64,000 nucleotides of DNA from Enemella evansiae (GCF_002250705.1 NZ_NMVP01000001.1:743248-807247); one strand, 5' to 3'. Shown: positions 8,887 through 17,504, numbered from the stretch's first letter. Notes: generated from the letters alone by a model not told the origin. Program-made: numbers and translations.

Positions 8887-8918
8887 TCTGGCTGCCGGAC
8901 TGATCTGGCTGCCGGACT
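8868..8918 (+). repeat. Three tandem copies of a 17-bp unit across a stop codon
   Basis: The unit GATCTGGCTGCCGGACT occurs at 8868-8884 (one mismatch), 8885-8901 and 8902-8918. The first copy is coding and contributes to the stop codon of the pentapeptide gene at 8884-8886. A 17-bp period is not a multiple of three, so copies beyond the first are non-coding. This looks like a recent slippage duplication. Confidence 0.95.
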
Positions 8919-8972
8919 GGCCGTCACGCTTCCACCCTGCGGAACGGATTGGCATCCGCTCACATTCTCGGG

Positions 8973-8991
8973 TTAGGGTCGCCTTACCTAA
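8973..8991 (+). promoter_or_regulatory. IdeR/DtxR-type iron box before the siderophore importer
   Basis: The 19-mer TTAGGGTCGCCTTACCTAA matches 15 of 19 positions of the IdeR/DtxR consensus TTAGGTTAGGCTAACCTAA, with both outer half-sites intact. It ends 45 bases before the start of the binding-protein gene. A further half-site TTAGG begins at 8997. Repression of the whole operon in iron-replete cells is the natural inference. Confidence 0.88.
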
Positions 8992-9036
8992 TTTATTTAG
9001 GCAGAACTAAGCCCCCGCACGACCCGAGGAGTTCCC

Positions 9037-9981
9037 TTGACCCGACTGATGTCCCTGCTCGCCCTGATCGGGGTGCTCCTGCTGAGCGCCTGCGGGCAGT
9101 CCACCGGCGGCAGCGCCGCCGGCGGCGCTGAGACCCAGACCATCACCCACGCCCAGGGCAGCACCGAACTCAAGGGATCACCGCAGCGGATCGCCGTGCT
9201 CGACTTCGGCGCCCTGGACACCATCAAGGCACTCGGCTTCGCCGACCGGGTCGTCGGCCTGCCCAAGCAGGCGCTGCCGGGCTTCCTCGGCGAGTTCCGC
9301 GACGAGAAGTACACCGACCTGGGCACCCTGCAGGAGCCGAACCTGGAGGCCCTCAACCAGGCCAAGCCGGACCTGGTCGTGATCGGTTTCCGCTCGGCGA
9401 AGAAGTATCCCGAGCTGACCAAGTTCTGGCCCACCATCGACGTCACCTACCCCCAGGAGCTCGACTTCGTCGAGGGCAACGCCAAGGCCGCCGGCATCAT
9501 CGGCCAGGCCCTCGGCGCCACCGACGCGGTGAACACCCGGATCGAGGCGCTGCGGCAGCGCGCCGACGCGCTCAAGCCGGCCGCCGCCCAGGCGGGCCGG
9601 GGCCTGATCGTGATGACCTCGGCCGGCAAGGTCACCCTGCAGGGGCCGGCCTCCCGCTTCGGCATCATCCACAGCCGACTCGGCGTACCGCAGGCGGTCG
9701 ACGGCATCGAGAACATCTCGCACGGCCAGCCGGTCAGCTTCGAGCAGCTCGCCCAGGCCAACCCCGACGTGCTCTTCGTCGTCGACCGGGATGCCGCGAT
9801 CGGCAAGGAGGGCCAGAACGCGATGCAGGTGCTGGACAACGAACTGGTCCGCGGCACCAACGCCTGGCGCAACCAGAAGGTGATCCAGCTCGACGGCGGC
9901 CGCTGGTACATCGCCATGCACGGCCTGGCCAACGCCGAGGCGCAGCTGGCCGAACTGGAGCAGGGACTGCGCACCTCGTGA
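9037..9981 (+). CDS. Siderophore-binding lipoprotein of an iron ABC importer (FatB/YclQ-like)
   Basis: This 314-residue lipoprotein has a signal peptide and lipobox LLLSACG that make it membrane-anchored outside the cell. The mature part opens with TITHAQGSTELKGSPQRIAV and LDFGALDTIKALGFADRVVG, the pattern of FatB/CeuE/YclQ proteins that bind ferric catecholate or mixed siderophores. The start is TTG at 9037 because GAGGAG at 9026-9031 lies 5 bases upstream; ATG 9049 is the alternative. The gene opens a four-gene operon with stop-start overlaps. An IdeR-type box lies just upstream. Confidence 0.93.
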   Translation: MTRLMSLLALIGVLLLSACGQSTGGSAAGGAETQTITHAQGSTELKGSPQRIAVLDFGALDTIKALGFADRVVGLPKQALPGFLGEFRDEKYTDLGTLQEPNLEALNQAKPDLVVIGFRSAKKYPELTKFWPTIDVTYPQELDFVEGNAKAAGIIGQALGATDAVNTRIEALRQRADALKPAAAQAGRGLIVMTSAGKVTLQGPASRFGIIHSRLGVPQAVDGIENISHGQPVSFEQLAQANPDVLFVVDRDAAIGKEGQNAMQVLDNELVRGTNAWRNQKVIQLDGGRWYIAMHGLANAEAQLAELEQGLRTS

Positions 9982-10973
9982 CCCTGCTCGACCTGACCAG
10001 CCCGACGGCGTCCGCCGAGGCGGCCCCGGCAACCAGCCGGGGCCGCCTGGTCGGCGTACTCGCCGCTGCCCTGCTGCTCACCGCCGGGCTCGCGGTGCTG
10101 TCGCTGTTCGTCGGCGCCGCCGAGCTGAGCGGGCAGATCCTGGTCGTCTCGCGGATCCCGCGCACCGCCGCGGTGCTGCTCGCCGGTGCGGCGATGGCGA
10201 TGTCGGGCCTGCTGATGCAGCTGCTGGTCCGCAACCGGTTCGTCGAACCGGCCACCGTCGGCACCACCGAGGCCGCCGGCGCCGGCCTGCTGATCGCCAC
10301 CGTGCTCACCCCGTCGATGCCGGTCGCCGGGAAGATGGTGATCGCCGTCGGTACCGCACTGCTCGGCACCGCCCTCTTCCTGCAGGTGCTCAAGCGCATC
10401 CCGCCGGCCGAGGGCACCGTGCTGGTACCGCTGGTCGGGATCATGCTGTCGGGGGTGATCTCGGCCGCGACCACCTTCGTCGCCTACCGGCTTGATCTGC
10501 TGCAGACGTTGACGACCTGGCTCACCGGTGACTTCTCCGGGGTGCTGCGCGGCCGCTTCGAACTGCTCTGGCTGGCCGGCGCCGCGCTGGTGGTGACCTG
10601 GTTCTACGCCGACCGCTTCACCGCGGCCGGCCTTGGCCGCGACCACGCCACCAACCTGGGCCTGAACCACCGGGCGGTGGTCCGGCTCGGGCTGGTGCTG
10701 GTCTCGGTCTGCTCCGCGGTCTGCGTGGTCGTCGTCGGCGCCCTGCCCTTCCTCGGGCTGGTGGTGCCGAACGTGGTCTCGCTGCTGCTCGGGGACAACC
10801 TGCGCCGCTCGCTGCCGGTCGTCGCGCTGGCCGGTGCCAGCCTGGTGCTGGCCTGCGATCTGCTGGCCCGCACCCTGAACCACCCCTACGAGATCCCGGT
10901 CGGGGTGATCGTCGGGATCGTCGGCGCCGCCGGTTTCCTGGCCCTGCTGCTGCACCGCAAGGGGCCTCGATGA
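9978..10973 (+). CDS. Iron-siderophore ABC transporter permease (FecCD family, subunit 1)
   Basis: This 331-residue integral membrane protein has about nine hydrophobic segments. FecCD signatures include SRIPRTAAVLLAGAAMAMSG, which is the canonical (R)xPR start of TM2, and GALPFLGLVVPNVV near the ATPase-coupling loop. It starts at GTG 9978 and overlaps the binding-protein stop as GTGA. It forms a heterodimer with the next gene product, as in FatD/FatC or YclN/YclO. Transport is driven by the ATPase encoded third in line. Confidence 0.93.
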   Translation: MTLLDLTSPTASAEAAPATSRGRLVGVLAAALLLTAGLAVLSLFVGAAELSGQILVVSRIPRTAAVLLAGAAMAMSGLLMQLLVRNRFVEPATVGTTEAAGAGLLIATVLTPSMPVAGKMVIAVGTALLGTALFLQVLKRIPPAEGTVLVPLVGIMLSGVISAATTFVAYRLDLLQTLTTWLTGDFSGVLRGRFELLWLAGAALVVTWFYADRFTAAGLGRDHATNLGLNHRAVVRLGLVLVSVCSAVCVVVVGALPFLGLVVPNVVSLLLGDNLRRSLPVVALAGASLVLACDLLARTLNHPYEIPVGVIVGIVGAAGFLALLLHRKGPR

Positions 10974-11977
10974 CCGCGCTGCGCACCTCCGCGTCGACCG
11001 GATCGAGCGTACGCCGCGGCCCGCGGCCGGGTGTCCGGATCGCGAGCGTGGCCGGGCTCACCGTCGCGGCCGCTGCGGCGTACCTGACGATCGGCACCTC
11101 GGGCAATGTGGCCTTCGCGATGGCCTACCGCGGTCCGCAGCTGGCCGCGATGGTGCTGGTCGGCTGGGCGATCGCGCTGTCCACCGTGCTGTTCCACACC
11201 ATCACCACCAACCGGATCCTGACCCCGGCGATCATGGGTTTCGACGCGCTCTATGCCCTGTTGCAGACCTCGCTGGTGTTCTTCCTCGGGGTGCTGGGTT
11301 CGCTGCAGCTGCCACCGGTGGGCCAGTTCCTGGTCACCACGGTGCTGATGGCCGGGCTCGGCATCAGCCTGTTCGGCTGGATCTTCGGGCGGCTGCGTCG
11401 CTCCATCCATGTCACCGTGCTGGTCGGGCTGGTGCTGGGGACCCTGCTGCGCTCGGCGACCTCGTTGCTGCAGCGGGTGATGGATCCGAATGCCTACCTG
11501 GTGCTGCAGTCGCGGCTCTTCGCCTCCTTCAGCGGGGTCGACCCGCGGTTGCTCGCACTGACCGCGGTCGTGGTCGCGGTCTGCACGGTGCTGGCCTGGC
11601 GGCGGCGGGCCGAACTCGATGTGATCGCCCTCGGCCCGGACCTGGCCAGCTCGCTCGGTGTCGACCATCGCCGCGCCACGATGCGGCTGCTGGTGCTGGT
11701 CGCGGTCCTGGTGTCGGTCTCCACGGCGCTGGTCGGGCCGATCCTCTTCTTCGGTCTGCTGGTGGCCAATCTGGCGTACCAGCTGGCCGGTACGCACCGG
11801 CACGCGGTGACGCTGCCGCTGGCCGGGTTGCTGGCGGTGCTCACCCTGGTCGGTGGGCAGACCCTGCTGCAGCAGGTCTTCGGGCTGGGCACCGTGCTCA
11901 GCGTGGTGGTCGAGTTCATCGGCGGGCTGGTGTTCCTGGCGATGTTGATCGGCGCGGGACGAAGGAAGTACGCATGA
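10970..11977 (+). CDS. Iron-siderophore ABC transporter permease (FecCD family, subunit 2)
   Basis: This 335-residue multi-spanning permease is the partner of the preceding one. After a basic N-terminus it shows AMAYRGPQLAAMVLVGWAIA, LLQTSLVFFLGVLGSLQ and the late signature GPILFFGLLVANLAYQLAG, all FecCD-like. The FatC/YclO type lacks the classical RxPR repeat, as here (YRGPQ). It overlaps the upstream gene by ATGA and ends in an ATGA overlap with the ATPase gene, indicating fixed stoichiometry through coupled translation. Confidence 0.92.
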   Translation: MTALRTSASTGSSVRRGPRPGVRIASVAGLTVAAAAAYLTIGTSGNVAFAMAYRGPQLAAMVLVGWAIALSTVLFHTITTNRILTPAIMGFDALYALLQTSLVFFLGVLGSLQLPPVGQFLVTTVLMAGLGISLFGWIFGRLRRSIHVTVLVGLVLGTLLRSATSLLQRVMDPNAYLVLQSRLFASFSGVDPRLLALTAVVVAVCTVLAWRRRAELDVIALGPDLASSLGVDHRRATMRLLVLVAVLVSVSTALVGPILFFGLLVANLAYQLAGTHRHAVTLPLAGLLAVLTLVGGQTLLQQVFGLGTVLSVVVEFIGGLVFLAMLIGAGRRKYA

Positions 11978-12732
11978 TCCAGCTGGAATCGGTGACCAAG
12001 AGCTACGGCACCTCGGTGGTCGTGGACGGGGTCACCCTGACCCTCGCCCCCGGCGGCATCACCTCGCTGATCGGCCCGAACGGCGCCGGGAAGTCGACCC
12101 TGCTCGGCATCATGGCCCGGCTGCTGTCCGCCGACCACGGTTCGGCGCGGGTCGCCGATCTGGATGTGGCGCAGTGCGACTCGCGGGAACTGGCCCGGAT
12201 CCTGGCCGTGCTCAAGCAGGACAATCATCTGACGGTACGCCTGCGGGTGGGTGAGCTGGTCGCCTTCGGTCGCTATCCGCACAGCCAGGGTCGGTTGACC
12301 GGGCACGACCGGCAGGTCGTGGAGGCCGCGCTCGCCTATCTGGACCTGACCGGGCTGCGCGATCGCTACCTGGACGAGCTGTCCGGCGGTCAGCGGCAGC
12401 GGGCGTTCGTGGCGATGGTGCTGGCCCAGGACACCGACTATCTGCTGCTCGACGAACCGCTGAACAATCTCGACCTGTCGCATTCCCGGGCGATGATGGC
12501 GCAGCTGCGCCGGGCCGCCGACGAGCTGGGCAAGACCATCGTGGTGGTGGTGCACGACATCAACTTCGCCTCCTGCTGGTCCGACCGGATCGTCGCCCTG
12601 CGCGACGGCCGGGTGCTGGCCGAGGGCCCGCCGGCGGAGATCGTCACCGACGAGGTGCTCAGCGAGGTCTTCGGTACGCCGCTGCGGGTGCACCAGATCG
12701 ACGGTCAGCGGCTCGCCTGGCAGTGGACCTGA
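11974..12732 (+). CDS. Iron-siderophore ABC transporter ATP-binding protein
   Basis: This 252-residue ABC ATPase has Walker A GPNGAGKST, the Q-loop around LKQDNHL, the signature LSGGQRQRAF, Walker B DYLLLDEPLNNLD and a switch histidine in VVVHDINFA. It powers the two FecCD permeases encoded upstream. DEPLNNLDLSHS is characteristic of the siderophore-importer group. It is the last gene of the iron operon. The 108-base gap after it shows no clear hairpin-plus-T terminator. Confidence 0.95.
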   Translation: MIQLESVTKSYGTSVVVDGVTLTLAPGGITSLIGPNGAGKSTLLGIMARLLSADHGSARVADLDVAQCDSRELARILAVLKQDNHLTVRLRVGELVAFGRYPHSQGRLTGHDRQVVEAALAYLDLTGLRDRYLDELSGGQRQRAFVAMVLAQDTDYLLLDEPLNNLDLSHSRAMMAQLRRAADELGKTIVVVVHDINFASCWSDRIVALRDGRVLAEGPPAEIVTDEVLSEVFGTPLRVHQIDGQRLAWQWT

Positions 12733-12840
12733 CCGCAGGCACCACGACTGGTTCCAGAGAGCAGAATCTCCCGCGCCGACCGGCTGGGACGGGAACCGCG
12801 GCGGTGGGGTCGGAGTTGTTCGGCTGAGAGGAGTCCCCAC

Positions 12841-13578
12841 ATGTCGAAGAAGTCCCAGCCGCCGCTTCCCCGGAACGCTCGGCGCCGCGCCATCCTGCTC
12901 GAGGCCCGCCAGAGACAGCGCGCCGCCGTGCGCCGCAACATCATCATCTCGGCCTCGGTGATGGTGGTCAGCGCCCTGGTCATCGGCGTCGTCGTGCTGC
13001 TCGGCAACACCGCCCGCGAGCGGCGACTGGCCGCCGGGCCGCCGGCCGAACTGGTCCGCGCCGACAGCGTCTTCCTGAACCGGGTGCCGGACGCCGAGGT
13101 GACCGTCGTCGAGTTCCTGGACTTCGAGTGCCCGGCCTGTGCCGCCCTCTACCCGACGATGGAGCAGACCCGGGCCAGCTACGGCGACCGGGTCAACTTC
13201 GTGATGCGCTACTTCCCGCTGGATGGGCATTTCAACGCGATGCCCGCGGCCCGGGCCGTCGAGGCGGCCGGCCGCCAGGGCCAGTGGGAGGGCATGTACA
13301 AGCTGATGTTCGAGAACCAGAACCGGTGGGCCGGCCAGCAGGTGCCGATGGATGAGGTGTTCCGCGGCTTCGCCCGCGAGCTCGGCCTGGACATGATGAG
13401 CTGGGAGGCGGCGTACAACAATCCGGCGACCCGGGAGCGGGTGGCCGCCGATCAGGCCGACGGGGAGAAGCTCGGGGTGAGCGCCACCCCGACGGTGTTC
13501 GTCAACGGTGAGCAGCTCCAGCTGCGCAGTCACAGCGACCTTCCGGAGGCGATCGAGGAGGCCCTCGGCGAGCAGTGA
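12841..13578 (+). CDS. DsbA-like thiol oxidoreductase, membrane-anchored (copy 1)
   Basis: The protein has 245 residues. A basic cytosolic N-terminus (PPLPRNARRRAILLEARQRQ) precedes one membrane segment at about residues 38-60, then an extracytoplasmic thioredoxin fold with active site FECPAC (C97-C100) and cis-Pro region ATPTVFVNG. It oxidises or isomerises disulfides in exported proteins. It is a tandem paralogue of the next gene, sharing nearly the whole layout, with a VKOR enzyme immediately after them that should reoxidise it. GAGAGGAG at 12827-12834 supports ATG 12841. Confidence 0.92.
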   Translation: MSKKSQPPLPRNARRRAILLEARQRQRAAVRRNIIISASVMVVSALVIGVVVLLGNTARERRLAAGPPAELVRADSVFLNRVPDAEVTVVEFLDFECPACAALYPTMEQTRASYGDRVNFVMRYFPLDGHFNAMPAARAVEAAGRQGQWEGMYKLMFENQNRWAGQQVPMDEVFRGFARELGLDMMSWEAAYNNPATRERVAADQADGEKLGVSATPTVFVNGEQLQLRSHSDLPEAIEEALGEQ

Positions 13579-13647
13579 GAACCGGCCGCCGAAGTCGGGA
13601 ACCCGGGCGCTCTCCCAGGAGTTGACCTTCAGGAGAGGAGAACCCCC

Positions 13648-14379
13648 ATGCCCAACAAGCCCCCGTTGCCCCGCAACGCCCGACGGCGTGCGGCCGCGAT
13701 CGAGGCCGAGCGGAAGCGCAAGGCCGCCATCCGCCGCAATGTCATCATCTCGGGATCGGTGCTGGCGCTCGCCGCGATCGTGATCGGGATCGTCGTCGCC
13801 GTCGGCAACACGGTCAAGGACCGCCAGGCCGAGGCCGCGGGTCCGGCGCAGCTGGTCCGCGACAACAGCGTCTATCTGAACCGCCCGGCGGACGCCAAGG
13901 TCACCGTCGTGGAGTTCCTGGACTTCGAGTGCGAGGCCTGCGGTGCGCTCTATCCGACCATGGAGAAGGCCCGCGAGACCTACGGCGACCGGGTGAACTT
14001 CGTGGTCCGCTACTTCCCCATCGAGAGCCACTTCAACGCGATGCGGTCCGCCCGGGCGGTCGAGGCGGCCGGCCAGCAGGGCAAGTGGGAGCCGATGTAT
14101 CAGAAGATGTATGAGACCCAGACCCAGTGGGCCGAGCAGCGGGTGCCCCAGGACGAGGTGTTCCGCGGCTTCGCCCAGGAGCTCGGTCTCGACATGGCCG
14201 CCTGGGATGCGGCGTACAAGGATCCGGCCACCGAGGCGCGGATCAAGGCCGACCAGGCCGACGGCACCGCGCTCGGGGTGCAGGGCACACCGACCGTGTT
14301 CGTCAACGGTCAGCAGCTCCAGCTGCGCTCCAGTGCGGATCTGACCGGGGCCATCGACAAGGCGCTGGCCGGCGGATGA
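13648..14379 (+). CDS. DsbA-like thiol oxidoreductase, membrane-anchored (copy 2)
   Basis: This 243-residue paralogue of the preceding gene shares the start PPLPRNARRRA, the membrane segment at about residues 35-55 and cis-Pro loop GTPTVFVNG. The active site is FECEAC (C95-C98); replacement of Pro-Ala by Glu-Ala between the cysteines should change redox potential relative to copy 1. The stop overlaps the VKOR gene by ATGA, so this copy is translationally coupled to its probable oxidase. GGAGAGGAG precedes the start at the expected distance. Confidence 0.92.
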   Translation: MPNKPPLPRNARRRAAAIEAERKRKAAIRRNVIISGSVLALAAIVIGIVVAVGNTVKDRQAEAAGPAQLVRDNSVYLNRPADAKVTVVEFLDFECEACGALYPTMEKARETYGDRVNFVVRYFPIESHFNAMRSARAVEAAGQQGKWEPMYQKMYETQTQWAEQRVPQDEVFRGFAQELGLDMAAWDAAYKDPATEARIKADQADGTALGVQGTPTVFVNGQQLQLRSSADLTGAIDKALAGG

Positions 14380-15086
14380 GCACGATTCCTGACCGGGCGG
14401 CCGCCCCGACCGGGGATCCGGAGGGCGGCCGGCCCGAGGCTGGGGAGGACCGGTTCGACGAGCAGGACCAGCTCGACGAACTGGACCAGTTCGATGAGCC
14501 CGAGCAGCCGGCCGGTCTGAGCCGGCGCACCGGCGGGATCATCATGGCCGCCCTCGCCGGGGTCGCCTGGGTGGCCGCGCTGGTGCTGATGCTGGAGAAG
14601 ATCCAGGTGCTGCGGGACCCGAACTACGAGCCGAGCTGCAGCATCAACCCGGTGCTGTCCTGCGGTTCGATCATGAACTCCGCCCAGGCGGAGGCGTTCG
14701 GCCTGCCGAATCCGCTGATCGGGATCGCCGGGTTCGCGGCGGTGATCGCCCTCGGTGTGGTGCTCGCCGCCGGTGTCGCGCTGCCCCGCTGGATCTGGTG
14801 GGGTCTGCAGGCCGGGGTCACCTTCGGCCTCGGATTCATCTGCTGGCTGGCCTTCCAGTCGCTCTACCGGATCGGCGCCCTGTGCCCCTACTGCATGGTC
14901 GTCTGGGCGATGATGATCCCGCTGTTCTGGTTCGTCACCAGCGACAACCTGGTGAAGGGCCGGATCCCGGTGGGTGCCGGGGTACGCCGGGTGATCGGTG
15001 CGGTGGGTGCGCTCCCGATCGTGCTCGGCTATGTGGTCATCGGGCTGCTGATCCTGGTCCGCTTCTGGGACTTCTGGATCTCCTGA
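14376..15086 (+). CDS. Vitamin K epoxide reductase family protein (VKOR), disulfide-forming oxidase
   Basis: This 236-residue protein has an acidic cytosolic N-terminus (residues 20-48, rich in Asp/Glu/Gln), then about five membrane segments. Active-site CPYC (C170-C173) and the shuttle pair C88 and C96 in SCSINPVLSCGSIM are the VKOR signature. Bacterial VKOR passes electrons from DsbA-like partners to menaquinone, so with the two preceding genes it forms a complete oxidative folding module. The start is ATG 14376, overlapping the upstream stop. Confidence 0.94.
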   Translation: MSTIPDRAAAPTGDPEGGRPEAGEDRFDEQDQLDELDQFDEPEQPAGLSRRTGGIIMAALAGVAWVAALVLMLEKIQVLRDPNYEPSCSINPVLSCGSIMNSAQAEAFGLPNPLIGIAGFAAVIALGVVLAAGVALPRWIWWGLQAGVTFGLGFICWLAFQSLYRIGALCPYCMVVWAMMIPLFWFVTSDNLVKGRIPVGAGVRRVIGAVGALPIVLGYVVIGLLILVRFWDFWIS

Positions 15087-15094
15087 GTCCGCCC

Positions 15095-15136
15095 GCCGGC
15101 CGAGCGGGCGCCAGCGGGTCGAAGCCCTCGGCCGGC
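15095..15136. terminator. GC-rich hairpin between VKOR and SDR genes
   Basis: GCCGGCCGAG (15095-15104) and CTCGGCCGGC (15127-15136) are perfect 10-base complements around a 22-base loop, 9 bases after the VKOR stop. There is no U-tract, as is common for actinobacterial terminators. It could equally be a leader structure of the SDR gene at 15153. Confidence 0.45.
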
Positions 15137-15152
15137 CGCTAGAGTCCCCGCC

Positions 15153-15887
15153 ATGGATCAGGTCACGATCGTCACCGGCGGCTCCCGCGGCATCGGTGCC
15201 GGCATCAGCCGCGAGCTGGGCCGCCGCGGGCATGCCGTCGCGGTCTGCTATCGCAGCGCCACCGAGGAGGCGGAGCGGGTGGTCGCCGAGATCACCGCGG
15301 CCGGTGGGCGGGCGTACGCCCAGCAGTGCGATGTCACCGACAGCGCGGCGATCACCCACCTGTTCGCCGGCACCGCCGAACGCCTGGGTCCGGTGACCGG
15401 GCTGGTCAACAATGCCGGCGCGACGCTGACCAGTGCCGACCTGGCCGATACCGACGAGGAATCGATCCGGGCGGTGCTGGAGCTGAACCTGACCGCCGCG
15501 ATCCTGTGCGCCCGCCGCGCGGTGCAGGTGCTGAGCACCGCGCGCGGCGGCCCGGGCGGCAGCATCGTCAACATCTCCTCCGCCGCGGCGACCATCGGTT
15601 CGGCGCACGAATACGTGCACTACGCGGCCGCCAAGGCCGGGGTGGACGCGCTCACCATCGGCCTGGCGATCGAGGTCGCCGGCGAGGGCATCCGGGTGAA
15701 CGCGGTGGCTCCGGGCACGGTACGCACCGATATCCACGTCCCGGGCCGGATCGAGCGGGTCGGCCCGAACGTGCCGCTCGGCCGGGTCGGCGAACCGGAG
15801 GAGATCGCGCCCGCGGTGGCCTACCTGATGTCGCCGGAGGCCTCCTACACCACCGGCAGCATCATCCGCGTCGCGGGTGGCCGCTGA
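15153..15887 (+). CDS. Short-chain dehydrogenase/reductase (SDR), FabG-like
   Basis: This 244-residue classical SDR has the nucleotide motif TGGSRGIGAGIS (residues 8-19), NNAG, a catalytic Ser in VNISSAAA, and YxxxK as YAAAKAG, with a C-terminal VAGGR as in FabG-type reductases. It likely reduces a carbonyl with NAD(P)H; the substrate is unknown and the neighbours give no pathway. It stands alone on the plus strand. Its last 26 bases overlap the convergent aroB gene. Confidence 0.9.
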   Translation: MDQVTIVTGGSRGIGAGISRELGRRGHAVAVCYRSATEEAERVVAEITAAGGRAYAQQCDVTDSAAITHLFAGTAERLGPVTGLVNNAGATLTSADLADTDEESIRAVLELNLTAAILCARRAVQVLSTARGGPGGSIVNISSAAATIGSAHEYVHYAAAKAGVDALTIGLAIEVAGEGIRVNAVAPGTVRTDIHVPGRIERVGPNVPLGRVGEPEEIAPAVAYLMSPEASYTTGSIIRVAGGR

Positions 15888-16947
15888 CCTCGGCGTACGC
15901 CGCAGCCAGCGCCTCCTCATCGGGACCGGCGACGATCTCGGCGGAGGCCAACCCATTGAGCAGCACGAACCGCAGCTGCGCACCGCGGGTCTTCTTGTCC
16001 AGGCTCATCGCCTCCCGCAGCTCCGGCCAGGCATCCGGATCGTAGGCGGTCGGCAACCCGAGCAGCTCCAGCACCGCACGGTGCCGCTCGGCGGTCGCGG
16101 CGTCCAGCAGCCCGAGCCGGCGGGCGAGGGCCGCGGCGTACATCATGCCGACGCTGATCGCCTCCCCGTGCCTCCAGCGGTACTGCTCGCGGCGCTCGAT
16201 GGCGTGCCCGAGGGTGTGGCCGTAGTTCAGCAGCTCCCGGCCCACCGACGCACCGACCGAGGTCGCCTCGCGCAGGTCGCCGGAGACCACCTCCGCCTTC
16301 ACCCGGATGCCGCGGGTGATCAGTCCGGCCAATCGGTCGCTGGTGGGGTCGAGCGCCTCGGCCGGCGCTTCCTCAACCAGGGTGAGGATTGCGGGATCGG
16401 CGATGAAACCGCACTTGACCACCTCGGCCAGCCCGGCACGCAGATCGGCCGCCGGCAGGCTGGTCAACAGGGACAGGTCGCAGAGCACCCCGGCGGGTTC
16501 GTGGAAGGCGCCGACCAGATTCTTGCCGGCGGCCAGATTGATCCCAGTCTTGCCGCCGACCGCGGCGTCGACCATGCCGAGCACGGTGGTCGGCACGGTC
16601 ACCAGGCGTACCCCGCGCAGCCAGCTCGCCGCGACGAACCCAGCCAGGTCGGTGGTCGCTCCCCCGCCGAATCCGACCACCGCGTCGCTGCGGGTGAACC
16701 CCGCCGCCGCGAGCCGGTCCCAGCAGTCGGCGAGCACCTCGGCGGTCTTCGCCTGCTCCGCATCCGGCAGCTCGATCGACAACACCTCGGCGTCGATGGT
16801 CTCGGCCAACCGGGCCGCCTGCGCACGCAGCGCCGGGGCGTACAGCACCGCCACCCGCTGACTGCCGGCAACCAGTTCCCCGAGCCCGTCGAGCACCCCG
16901 TACCCGATCTGCACGGCATAGGGACGCTCGGCCGCTACCTCGATCAC
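15862..16947 (-). CDS. aroB: 3-dehydroquinate synthase
   Basis: This 361-residue AroB makes 3-dehydroquinate from DAHP in the shikimate pathway. It shows the NAD+ and metal-site motifs VVGFGGGATTDLAGFVAA, TVLGMVDAAVGGKTGIN, NLVGAFHEP, and the Zn ligand region LLNYGHTLGHAIE with RHGEAISVGM. It starts at GTG 16947 in a GTGA overlap with the aroK stop, so aroC-aroK-aroB are translationally coupled. The 3' end overlaps the SDR gene. Confidence 0.97.
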   Translation of the reverse strand: MIEVAAERPYAVQIGYGVLDGLGELVAGSQRVAVLYAPALRAQAARLAETIDAEVLSIELPDAEQAKTAEVLADCWDRLAAAGFTRSDAVVGFGGGATTDLAGFVAASWLRGVRLVTVPTTVLGMVDAAVGGKTGINLAAGKNLVGAFHEPAGVLCDLSLLTSLPAADLRAGLAEVVKCGFIADPAILTLVEEAPAEALDPTSDRLAGLITRGIRVKAEVVSGDLREATSVGASVGRELLNYGHTLGHAIERREQYRWRHGEAISVGMMYAAALARRLGLLDAATAERHRAVLELLGLPTAYDPDAWPELREAMSLDKKTRGAQLRFVLLNGLASAEIVAGPDEEALAAAYAEVSGHPRRG

Positions 16948-17498
16948 CGAGCCAGCTCCGCGCGGATCAGACCGACGACCTCATCGGGCTGCCGGTCATC
17001 GGTGCTGACGGTGATCGTCGCCGCGCCGCGATAGAGCGGGGTACGTTCGGCCAGCAACTTGATCAGCGTGCCGCGGACGTTGCCGAGCAGCAGCGGCCGC
17101 GAGGAGTTCAATCCGATCCGGCTCACCGCGGTGCTCACCGAGGTCTCCAGCCAGACCACATGATGCCCGACCAGCGCGGCCCGGATCCGCTCGTTGTGGA
17201 TCGCACCCCCACCGAGCGCGACCACCCCGGGCCGGTTCAACGCGTCGATGGTGTGCGCCGCCTCCAGCTCCCGGAACGCCGCCTCACCGCGGGTCACGAA
17301 GATGTCGGGGATCGAGGTGTTCTCGCTGCTCTCGATCAGCGCGTCGATATCGGTGAAGGGCTCGTCGAGGGCGGCGGCGAGCGCCACCCCCACGGTCGAC
17401 TTGCCCGACCCGGGCGCACCGATCATCACGATGTTCTTTCCCGCGCTCACCGAGCCATTCCTCTCCGCGCTCACCGAGCGATTCCTTTCCGCGCTCAC
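16944..17498 (-). CDS. aroK: Shikimate kinase with tandem candidate start sites
   Basis: AroK phosphorylates shikimate. Walker [17 protein letters not shown] (substrate-binding Asp) and FRELEAAH with GGGA are present. The frame opens with a 24-bp unit repeated, giving in-frame GTGs at 17498, 17474 and 17450. The first overlaps the aroC stop as GTGA. The second and third each have an AGGA-type ribosome site 8 bases upstream. Start 17450 gives a 168-residue protein of normal family length; 17498 adds [16 protein letters not shown]. The most likely functional start is 17450, inferred from length. Confidence 0.93.
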   Translation of the reverse strand: MSAERNRSVSAERNGSVSAGKNIVMIGAPGSGKSTVGVALAAALDEPFTDIDALIESSENTSIPDIFVTRGEAAFRELEAAHTIDALNRPGVVALGGGAIHNERIRAALVGHHVVWLETSVSTAVSRIGLNSSRPLLLGNVRGTLIKLLAERTPLYRGAATITVSTDDRQPDEVVGLIRAELAR

Positions 17499-17504
17499 CG
17501 AGCG
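17445..17504 (-). repeat. 24-bp tandem repeat carrying ribosome site plus GTG start of aroK
   Basis: Copies lie at 17445-17468, 17469-17492 and a partial 12-bp copy at 17493-17504; the first two differ at two positions. Each full unit carries a GTG start and an AGGA-rich segment that serves the next GTG downstream. The period is 8 codons, so frame is preserved and each copy is a potential initiation module. Confidence 0.93.
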
